Below, piece after piece: positions 22,095 to 30,475 of a DNA stretch of 64,000 nucleotides (its first letter is position 1; the number at the start of each line of letters is the position of its first letter). This DNA comes from Romanomermis culicivorax (Eukaryota > Nematoda > Enoplea > Mermithida > Mermithidae): NCBI GenBank assembly GCA_963922205.1, contig CAWUHX010000025.1, positions 1,612,001-1,676,000 of the forward strand. Direction: 5' to 3'. The position numbers were made by a program, and so were the translations under genes. The notes below the pieces were generated by a model. It searched no databases. It saw nothing but the letters and a program-made list of their open reading frames with translations, and was not told the origin of the DNA.

Positions 22095-22826
22095 TTATTT
22101 TTCAAAACGGTGTTTGGCGATGGTTACGATGACAACGCGTTTACCCATTTACGTGTCAACGGCAACGCAGTTGACAACAATAAAAATATAATAAAAATAT
22201 CGACGGCGGACGCGACGTGAAGCTAAATGACGAAAAACCAGTTAGGCCCAATAATGAGTGACAAAAAGACAAAACATGCCCTTTTAAAGGGCTCCATAAA
22301 CTACAGTATGCCTTGGGCGGAGTTAACACTCCCCCAAGCTAACTTCTGCAGCCGAAATTGTTGCAGAAGATGCCTATGATCACATAGACATTTTTCAGTT
22401 CACAACGTTAAGCATTGGGGCGAGTTTTCTCTCTCCATGCTAAACATAGGAACGTCACTAGTGAGAATTTCAACTAGTCGTTTCACGTTGTGAAACGACG
22501 CTAGTTTTTACTGATAAGAAGTGCACATTGTGCTCTAATTACAGTGATGAGCTCGGAGAGCTTATCTCTAACGGAAATTCTTGACTAGCGGGCACATACC
22601 GTAGTCTACGTGTGCGATTGAAAATAATAAATTGAAACGGAAATAAATGTGCGCAAAAGCAACAGAAATAAACATAAAAAGTACACACATAAATTGCATG
22701 TAAAAAGTATAAAAACGAAACGCAAAATTGATGTAAATTACTGTAACACAAAACATAACAAAAAACATAATGAAAAATTGTGATGTGAATCACGTGGCGT
22801 TCGACGAAATCCGTCGGCACGTGACA

Positions 22827-23290
22827 CGGCGGTCCTTCGAAAAAGGGCGTCCTCGTCCTTGTGCTCGTCTGCGATGGTCAAAGGTTCAGGTGATGGTGTC
22901 GGCAAGCGGTCGCTGGTTCAGTGGTTTTTTTCGGTGTGTTCTGGTTTGTGGAATTGTGTCAATGTTGCGTGGAGTTGCTGACGTCCATTGGAGATGCGTG
23001 GAGTTGCTGACGTCATTTGATCCCTTCGGTGAAGTTGCCAATTGTCGGTTGATTTGTGAAATCTGAAACGAGACTAAATGAAAAATTTTAGAGGCGAGGT
23101 ATAGGCTATCGCATGGATGCGCCTGCAATGTGAGGCAATACCCTAGTTTAGATGCATTGGTCGCTGCTCATTCTCTTCTTTACACTGCTATTCCAGCTTG
23201 GAACAGAAGTGGGTATTTTGTGAGGGGCACGGCAGTCCTTCGAAAAAAGGACGACCCCGTCCGTAAGTAAAGAAGGGAAGAATTACTTGA
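22827..23290 (-). other. 3' untranslated region of the gag-env-pol element
   Basis: Lies between the integrase stop and the 3' LTR. A motif of about 30 bp (sense strand GGACGAGGACGCCC...CGAAGGAC) occurs next to the LTR (about 22828-22858) and again near 23238-23266. The copy near the LTR matches the pre-LTR sequence of the miniature element and should include the plus-strand primer. No coding frame seen. Confidence 0.55.
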
Positions 23291-23980
23291 TTACGGGTCC
23301 GCGACCTCTGCATCAAGATGTGGGTCAATGAGATCTTGAGTAAAATCTCTATTTGTTGAAGGGATCAACAAAGGTGCCGTCTCAATGACCTGTGAAGTGG
23401 AAGGTATCTCCTCTTCTTCTGTAGGCTGAGCTGGTGACACGTAGCGTCTAAGCTGATTAACATGCACAGTATCCTCTTGATCAGTCTCAAGTCGAATGGT
23501 GACATTAGGATAAGCCACATTCGTGACAAAGTAGGGGCCATCATAAATGGGCAATAATTTGGGCGTTAAACCAAGTTTTCCAGTAGTGCGCAGTTTGAGC
23601 ACTTGATCCCCAATCTTGTATGAGACATCTCGTGCCATGCGGTCGTAGGACCTAGCATAAGCTGCCTGTGATCTCTCAATTCTGCTCTGGATCAAGGTCA
23701 AGGCATTTGTAAAATGCCGTTTGACCTCCATATCATAAGTAGAAACATCTATGATATGGGCCGGAGGATTGAATGAGAGTGCTGCATCAACAGGTAGCAT
23801 GGGCATACGACCATACATGAGCTCAAAGGGTGAATACCCTGTGGACTCATTCATGCTAATGTTGACAGCGAACACAGAATACGGCAGGTGTTCATCCCAA
23901 TCAGTATGACCTTGGTGGACATACATACGTAACCGTGTGGCTAGCGTTTGGTTAGCTCTTTCCACTTCTCCGTTTGTCAT
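23291..23980 (-). pseudogene. pol: Integrase C-terminal part (frame-shifted from pol)
   Basis: Continues pol after a +1 frame change near 23960-23980. It carries the catalytic Glu in GEVERANQTL, then the conserved DWDEHLPYSVFAVN and GYSPFELMYGR integrase region, and a C-terminal module (KIGDQVLKLR..GPYFVTNVAYPNVTIRL). The join to the upstream frame lies just before the Glu, so the D-D-E core is split across two frames. A single-base indel is the simplest cause. Confidence 0.8.
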
Positions 23981-26900
23981 GGGATGATAAGCGTGAACAA
24001 ATGGCAGTGATTTCAGTCATCAGTTTGGACGTGAAATCAGTACCATGATCAGACTGAAGAATCTGCGGTGCCCCATGTCTGCAGACAATTTGAGTAACAA
24101 AAAGTCGAGCTATAGTTTGCGCAGTGATGTCCGGAGTAGCGAAAGCTTCAACCCATTTAGTAAAGTAGTCGATGAAAACTACAATAAATCGGTTTCCGTT
24201 TTCACTAGTGGTCATTGGTCCCATACAGTCGACACCGACTCGATGAAACGGTCCCGTAATGGAAATTGATTTCAGAGTTGCACGGGTCTTTTGTCTCTTT
24301 TGCTGACAAAAGGACTTGACGTCCGCACTGAGGGAAGGCCAGTGGTACCGACGGGCTATAAGCCTCGCGGTACGTTTCGCACCAAAGTGTCCAGCAAGAA
24401 TGTCGTTATGATGAGCCTCAATAATGGTAGTAACCATTGAACGAGGGACAACAATCTTGTTGGACTCGCCTGTCCACTTCTGAAGGATGTTATCCAACAG
24501 GTGGTAGCCATTAACATCATTCTGATCACCGTAGGGCTTTAGTGACCTGAGAATGGAGGCTAATTCCCGATCCTCAAATTGAGTTGCGAGAAGGTCATGG
24601 TGCTGCGCATCCTGTGATATCTCTGCATAAGACTCAGACCTGACCAGGTGCTGCGCACCATTGGTGATCCTTTGGGATGAGTTCGCCAGGCGCTGCACAC
24701 CATCGGAGATCATCATAACTTCTCCCTCGGGTCTGTATAGGGGAATATCGTCAATACTCTCCCCGGCAAGGGAATTAGGATCAGGAAGGTGTGATAATGC
24801 GTCAGCATTACCATTAGACCGACCTTTTCGCGGCCGAATAGTCAGTTTGAATTCTGCTAACGCGAGGCCCCACCGAGCTATCCGGGACGAAGGGTTCGGT
24901 TTTTCCAACACAGCCTTAACAGCAGTGTGGTCAGTCTGAACGACCACCTCATGTTGAAAGAGGTAAGGCCGAAAGTGCTTGACGAAATGGACAACAGCGA
25001 GAGTCTCCAACTCCGTAATAGTGTAGTTTTTCTCAGCTGCTGTTAACCCTCTACTGGCGTACGCAACAGGATGGTCGTATCCATTTTCGTCCAACTGGCT
25101 TAGAACTGCTCCTATCCCTGAAATACTTGCATCAGTTTGAAGTATAAAGGATTTCGTAAAGTCCGGATGGCGCAGGACAGGAGGGTTCAACAACAGCCGT
25201 CGGAGTTCGTCGAACGCCGTCTGCTGAGGTTTTGACCACTGGAAGGTAACTTCCTTCCGTAAGAGCTTGGTCAGCGGCTCGCTGAGCCGAGCGCAACCAG
25301 GGATGAAGCGCCTATAATGAGACACAAGACCAAGAAAAGACTTGATGTCCTTAGCGTTTTGTGGAATGGGTAGATCCTGGACGGCGGCCAATTTGACTTT
25401 GTCTGGTTCGAGACCTTTCTGTGAGATGCGGTACCCGAGATATTCTACCTCAGAGTGCGAAAACTTGCACTTGCTCAGTCTGAGCTTCATTCCACCCTGA
25501 CGGAGACGCGTAAACACATCCGTCAGGCGCTCAAGCATTTGGGTGTGAGAGTTCCCGAACACCAAGATGTCGTCGAGATAGGTCAGTGCAGTGCACCACT
25601 GCAATCCTGTGAGAAGCAGATCCATGAGGCGTTGAAACGTCCCAGGGGCATTGCAGAGACCAAAAGGCAGATAGTTGAACTCGTAAAGTCCAATAGGTGT
25701 ATTAAACGCCGTTTTTTCTTTGTCTGCCTCGGCAATAGGTATGGACCAGTAGGCATTAGCCTGGTCAAGGGTAGTAAAGTATTTCATACCCTTGAGTGTG
25801 TCCAGGATATCATCAATCCGTGGGAGAGGATAGACATCCTTTTTCGTGACCTCGTTAAGACCATGAAAATCAACACACATCCGGTGTGACCCATTTTTCT
25901 TGCGAACCAAGACGGTGTTAGTAGCCCAGGGAGAAGTGCTAGGCCGAATAATACCTTTTTCTTGGAGCGCTTTGACCTCTTGTATGATGAGATCCTTTTC
26001 CTTGGGCGCGGTGCGGTAAGGGAAACGGCGGACTGGGCGAGCGTAACCCGTGCTGATCTCATGGTGCACGAGGTCAGTGGAACCTGTGTCCTTTTCATCA
26101 ACAGTGTAGAGGTCAGTAAATGTGACCAGTAGATCGAGCAACGCTGTTTTATCCTGTGAGGAGATATCTGAAGATATCACAGCATTGGCTTCAACCCACT
26201 TACGGTCAAGAATGATATCAGCCTTGACCGCTGATCCCTGTGAGGAATCAGTATGCATCTGCACATGACCGATGGTCGTGTGTGGGTAGAGAACCACCGT
26301 GTGTGTACTTGGGTTAACTACCTGTAGGGGTATGCGACCATTGGTCACAGTACTCACAGTACCAGCAAAGTATACGTTATGTTGCTGACCCAAAAGAGGC
26401 TTAGGGAAGAAAGCTACCTCAGGCACAGTTGCATATATTGAAGGTACGGGTGCAGTGAATTGTGTTAGCGAGCGAGGCTCAAGGACAATCAACTCCTGCA
26501 AGGGTAGTGCCCCACGAGCAGAAGGTGGATTGTGAATGAGGCCTTCACATGGAACTCGAAGTTCCTTGAACTGGAGAAAGGATTTCTCCCAGTTCAAGCT
26601 GACACAATTGAAGCGTCCGAGGAAGTTCGTCCCCAAGACGAGTTCAGCTGAACAATTCTCTTGAACTTGGACTTGAATCCGTTCAGAGACATCAGCCACT
26701 GACACCGTGACATAGGCAGAGCCTAGCAGTAGAATCGGGGACCCATTGGCTGCTATGGGGCGAGTCCTAGTCTCTGTGAGTACCAAGTCGGGTAACTGAA
26801 CCGCCAACTTGTGATCCAGGAGCGAGAAAACTGCTCCTGTATCAATTAGAGCTTTGGCTTCTACCCAATTGTTCAGTAGAACCTTGATATGAGGGGTTCT

Positions 26901-27881
26901 CATTTCAGTGGGGTAGAAAGCTGATACTACATGACCTGGGTCAGGAACAGAGTCATCAAAGCTCGACTCTGGCGCATTGGTTCGCCTCAGTATGGGTAAA
27001 CCAGTGCGTCTGAGTAAACCTACCAGAGCATAACCAACTGATGTTTCCGGATTGGCCTTAGGAGTTGGATGGACCTGAACAGTGAGTACATGATCTGATC
27101 TCTCTCCTGAGCTCCGAGTAGCTCCTAGTGATTCAACCTCAACATCAGAGAGTGGTGGCACCTCTAGTACAGGGGATGCAGGTGCATCAGAATCACTAGG
27201 CTCGTGAAAACCGCCTTTCTCTAGTGTAACTGGAGAATTTCCAGGCGGGGGTCGGGGACAGTTTGACCCTGACCGGGCCATGGAATGACCACTAGCCCGT
27301 CTAGAAGAGGTCCTACTTCCTCTGGTTGACCCACGGGATGAGGCAATGGAGGAAGCTCGCGAGGGTGGCCGAGAAAGGGATGAAGTCCTTGATCTTGATC
27401 GAGACCCGGACCTGTGGGAGGCCCTTGACAGTGAACATGTGTTCTCCCACCAGGATTCGATCTGATCAATCTCAGCTGCTGTCAACAGAAGTGGCAGTTC
27501 TACCGGATTCAATCGACAGACATGTTGTTGGTAGTCAAACGTAATATTCTGGAATTGTTCTAAAAAGTCCAATCCAAGAATCAGATCGACCAGTGCCCAG
27601 AAAGGAGACGTAGTCTTACACACATGGAGATGTATATCCACTCGTGTGTGTGGCTGACAGGTTCCAGGCAACATTATCTCATACGGTCCTGAAAGGAGGG
27701 TATGGACAGCTTTACCATTGATACTCATCAATGGATTAAAGTCGTGATGTTGCTGGAAGGCCATCGCCGCCTTCGGACTCTTTTTGATCAGCGCTTTGTG
27801 AAGGCGTTGACTAATGATAGTCCGTTGGACAACCAGTATCAAGGAAAGCTGGAGTTTCCTTGTGGTCAACCAGTACGACAA
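23952..27881 (-). pseudogene. pol: pol: rest of first protease, second protease, RT, RNase H, integrase N-part
   Basis: This 1309-codon frame begins at a non-ATG position inside a frame overlap with env. Residues about 20-140 are the body of a first retropepsin-like domain (ILGLDFLEQF) whose DTG lies in the env frame. A Ser/Arg-rich spacer follows. A second retropepsin has its own ALIDTGAVFSLLD (near 26815-26855) and LVLGTNFLGRF. RT: MCVDFHGLNE, FTTLDQANAYWSIPI, YLPFGLCNAP, YLDDILVFG (near 25560-25585). RNase H: FILQTDASISGIGAVLSQ. Integrase: zinc-finger histidines and one cysteine (SFCQQKRQKT; the second Cys of the CxxC pair appears lost), VGVDCMG and LQSDHGTDF. It ends in a frameshift before the catalytic Glu. 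Confidence 0.88.
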
Positions 27882-29598
27882 AACACGGAGTGATCCTGTC
27901 TAACTGGGTTGGCACATTGTTCTGTACGTAATGAAAACCTACCCAATGCTGAGCTTTCCGGAGGAGGTTCAACGGAGAGTATTGGCTAACAAACCGAACC
28001 TGTCTTTTCCGCAGGCGGTAACTGAGGTAATAGGAGACCCCAACGTAGATGAGAAATCCTGTACAGGCCACTACTGCCAGGGCAATAAGTATGTTAAAGA
28101 TTAGCTGCACTGGTCCACTCAAAAGAGACTGTAAGCCCTGCATGAGGTTGTGCTGCTGACCAGTAATCACATGGTTTGCTGCCAGACCAACACCTTCCAG
28201 TGAGGCTCTGATGTCAGTCCCTACCCCTGCAACAGCCTGATACAAGGTATCTGGTTGTAGGGATAAACCAGCCGTATAGTTTACCAACCGGTTCAAGACC
28301 GCTTCAATTTGCTCAGTCTTGTAAACGTACTGTTTAAAGAAAGCAAAACTTGAAGGGGTCATCACCAACTGATCATGAAAGAGCGCAGGAGCGTCAAAGT
28401 GAGTGATGTTGAAGCGCTGTTTCCAGAACAGCTCAAGCGGAATGTGGCTCACATGGACCCTGCCAGATTCAGTAAACCTGCCAGAGCGATTTCGGAAAAT
28501 CCCTGTAAGGTGGTGGTCACACGGCACCTTTGGACTGAATTTAGTGAGATCTGGGCCACCGGGGGTGGCAAAATAAATGGTACCGCCAACCTGTACGGGT
28601 AGATATTTGTAACAGGTGTCTCCCACTCGGTACGAATGATAGACATAAGTGGCGTTGACCTTTTGACATGGCCATATCGTCAGTGCTTCACCCGTAAATT
28701 CCGCCATCAAGTCATTCCTCTGAAGGAATGCCCGGGCTCCTAGTGTAGGGTCAAAACGGAGCAGCTGTAAAGTCAGATCAAGGTAGCGTTGAGTGTGAGA
28801 ACACAACTCCAGCCACATGAATCGAAAATTGTTAATTTCTGACTCTTTGATCTGCTGAGCCAGGTAATTCAGTTTGGCATTGACGGGGTCAGGGACGGAG
28901 TCCTTTGCTAATCCGAACAACCTCTGGGTCAAATTAAATCTTCCGTGGATGCGTAGAAGGAGACCCTGATCCGTTCGCACTGTATTCAACCGGAGGTCAG
29001 GACACAGTCGAAACACACGAGAGTTTCCCGGGATCTTCAGGGCAACCTGCAAATCATCGATGATGATGTGGTTCCCTGATACAGACGCAGTGTAATTACC
29101 TTGTGGCCGATAATGGCACTGGGCTGTAAAGTTTGTGGCAGGCCAAACAATTACCCCGTCTAGAGTAGTGCATTGACCTGCAGTGGGACTGCATCCACCT
29201 ACATCTCCTAAGGTACTTAGAGCTGTAGTGCCATCCCACGAAGCGACCTGTCCCTCCTTGATGAAAAGGTTAGTCACTGTCTTGCAGACGTCATTGCAGC
29301 ACCATGAGTACATCACCTCCAGTGTTTGGTTAGTGCTATAAAAGCCAGGACGTATTTCCACGAGCTTTTGTAAACCAAACACCTTTGTGCGATGTGCTAG
29401 TGTGCACGCCGCAGGCGCGAAGTGCTGAGTAGTAATGACGTCCACAGTTATGCCCCTAGATCCGAAAAAACCAGTATTTGTGCATACCTTAGGATTCCGC
29501 AAGGTACATTTCCATGCTTTAGTCGTGATTGGATCGGAAATAGGTACATATACTGTAACATTCATGCATCGTGGACTCCACGAAGATTTTGGTGGTTT
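27811..29598 (-). CDS. Env-like glycoprotein ectodomain and anchor, running into a protease start
   Basis: Open frame with first internal Met at 29565 (584 codons). It continues the frame of the signal-peptide segment upstream, separated only by a TGA at 29599-29601. It has at least nine N-glycosylation sequons (NVT, NQT, NFT, NYT and so on), many cysteines including CTNTGFFGSRG and WCCNDVC, a membrane-proximal helical region, and a membrane anchor (IFNILIALAVVACTGFLIYVGV) about 95 residues from the end. After the anchor comes a basic tail, then the start of a retropepsin-like fold with FLDTG. The frame ends at TAG 27811-27813 inside that fold, and the remainder is in the overlapping pol frame. 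I cannot assign a fusion-protein class. Env lies between gag and pol, as in the plus-strand relative. Confidence 0.75.
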   Translation of the reverse strand, partial: KPPKSSWSPRCMNVTVYVPISDPITTKAWKCTLRNPKVCTNTGFFGSRGITVDVITTQHFAPAACTLAHRTKVFGLQKLVEIRPGFYSTNQTLEVMYSWCCNDVCKTVTNLFIKEGQVASWDGTTALSTLGDVGGCSPTAGQCTTLDGVIVWPATNFTAQCHYRPQGNYTASVSGNHIIIDDLQVALKIPGNSRVFRLCPDLRLNTVRTDQGLLLRIHGRFNLTQRLFGLAKDSVPDPVNAKLNYLAQQIKESEINNFRFMWLELCSHTQRYLDLTLQLLRFDPTLGARAFLQRNDLMAEFTGEALTIWPCQKVNATYVYHSYRVGDTCYKYLPVQVGGTIYFATPGGPDLTKFSPKVPCDHHLTGIFRNRSGRFTESGRVHVSHIPLELFWKQRFNITHFDAPALFHDQLVMTPSSFAFFKQYVYKTEQIEAVLNRLVNYTAGLSLQPDTLYQAVAGVGTDIRASLEGVGLAANHVITGQQHNLMQGLQSLLSGPVQLIFNILIALAVVACTGFLIYVGVSYYLSYRLRKRQVRFVSQYSPLNLLRKAQHWVGFHYVQNNVPTQLDRITPCFVVLVDHKETPAFLDTGCPTDYH

Positions 29599-29817
29599 TC
29601 ATTCAACTTTTTGAGGTAACTCAAGTGGATGACCGCTTCTTGAAAGACCACAAAATTGGTATTGAGTAGCATGTATTGCAGAGCTCATTCCTAAGAACAG
29701 TAGTGTCACGAAGGCCCAATTTATTACAAACAAAATATTTACAAACGGTGTCTGCAAATTTACACCAAAATTTGCAGTCTTCACCCGTCGGGCGGCTTCA
29801 TTCTTCGACGTCGTCAT
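29599..29817 (-). CDS. Env signal-peptide segment (ends at an in-frame TGA)
   Basis: ATG at 29817 overlaps the end of the acidic ORF by 20 bases. A basic stretch precedes a hydrophobic core (FVNILFVINWAFVTLLFLG) and a likely cleavage after SAIHA, typical of a signal peptide. The frame stops at TGA 29599-29601 and reopens directly into the Env ORF. The plus-strand relative has a corresponding segment at 1070-1143. The TGA may be a disabling mutation. The overlapping longer frame back to 30492 is Arg/Pro-rich and probably not coding. Confidence 0.6.
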   Translation of the reverse strand: MTTSKNEAARRVKTANFGVNLQTPFVNILFVINWAFVTLLFLGMSSAIHATQYQFCGLSRSGHPLELPQKVE

Positions 29818-30370
29818 CCTCGGACGACGCGGGTTCTTCTCCGGGGAAGTCGATGACCAAGCCTCCTCCGGGGTGGACTTCTCGAAGAACGCCAATCTTC
29901 GGGGACCGCGGGACGGTTGCCGTCGAAAATGGCGACGCCTCAGTGACGTTGACGGCGTTGTGAACGGCGGGCAACGGTTCTCCAAAGGCGTTGGCGACCA
30001 GTTGCTGGGGCGCAATTGCCGCCAAAGTTTGGGCTCCCGTCGTCGTTGTCGTCGGTGACGTTGTGACAACTGCTGTGGGCCGCACGTTGCGACTGGCCTT
30101 TTCCACAGCGCGGCGGACGGCGTCCACTGCTGGTGACGACGGTTCACCGTCCAACAGGATCTTGTCCACCGGGGTGGCTCGAATAGTTCCGTCGGCGATA
30201 AACTCGAGCACCCATTGAGCGACCTCGGGTCCCAAAATCCGCAACACCGCCGGTGCCGATAGCATGACGTCGGCGGCCGTAAGCGCCTCAACCTCGAACG
30301 GCTTGTTGAGTAGCGCCCAGGGGAGGTGCGGATACTTTTTGGCCAAATCGGTTGACCAAACAGCCCGCAT
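29798..30370 (-). CDS. Small acidic ORF between gag and env, function unknown
   Basis: 190 codons from ATG at 30370, in the gag frame but separated from gag by several stops. The sequence is Ala/Val/Pro/Thr-rich and ends in an acidic tail ([13 protein letters not shown]). There is no recognisable domain, signal peptide or membrane helix. A good splice acceptor (TTTCTTGCTTACAG) lies just upstream at about 30391-30404, so this ORF and env may be read from a spliced subgenomic RNA. The alternative frame over the same DNA is Arg/Pro-rich and looks like a shadow. Confidence 0.45.
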   Translation of the reverse strand: MRAVWSTDLAKKYPHLPWALLNKPFEVEALTAADVMLSAPAVLRILGPEVAQWVLEFIADGTIRATPVDKILLDGEPSSPAVDAVRRAVEKASRNVRPTAVVTTSPTTTTTGAQTLAAIAPQQLVANAFGEPLPAVHNAVNVTEASPFSTATVPRSPKIGVLREVHPGGGLVIDFPGEEPASSEDDDVEE

Positions 30371-30475
30371 TGCGTCGGTGACGGATGAGGAATCTGTAAG
30401 CAAGAAATCATTAAAGCCGGTGACTTGTAAGGATATCTAATTTTTGAACTTGAAACCTCAGAAAAAGAAGGCAGT

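Larger units (their letters stand above)
21426..22158 (+). mobile_element. Miniature LTR element (TRIM) with tRNA-like Pol III units in its LTRs
   Basis: Structure: LTR 21426-21611, internal 21612-21698, LTR 21699-21885, internal 21886-21972, LTR 21973-22158. LTRs are 186-187 bp, start TGTCACGTG and end CGTGTCA. Each 87-bp internal part begins with a primer-binding site (TGGCGAGGCTTGG) right at the LTR edge and ends with a polypurine tract (AAGGGGGGGAA) right before the next LTR. There is no coding capacity. The three-LTR form is the usual product of LTR recombination between copies. The start, PBS and pre-PPT sequence match the surrounding element, whose proteins presumably moved it. It is inserted opposite to the host LTR's orientation. 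Confidence 0.9.
20662..22826 (-). repeat. 3' LTR (contains a nested miniature element)
   Basis: Matches 36190-37618 along its length except for the insertion at 21426-22158. Ends TGTCAC at 20662 and GTGACA at 22826. In the minus sense the LTR terminus is preceded by a tandem repeat of about 25 bp (20662-20711 region; CCATGTCACATTAAAC occurs twice). Short reading frames here have no recognisable product. Confidence 0.88.

Noticed and set aside
22539-22820. A 93-codon ORF in the LTR, also at 37331-37612
   Set aside because: A/T-rich hydrophobic frame inside an LTR, present twice only because the LTR is; no supporting motif.
20662-22826. This LTR as the 3' LTR of the plus-strand element that ends at 20634
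   Set aside because: Its inverted ends fit both orientations, but a primer-binding site lies on the low-coordinate side of both LTR copies, and none lies on the high side. That places both LTRs in the minus orientation.
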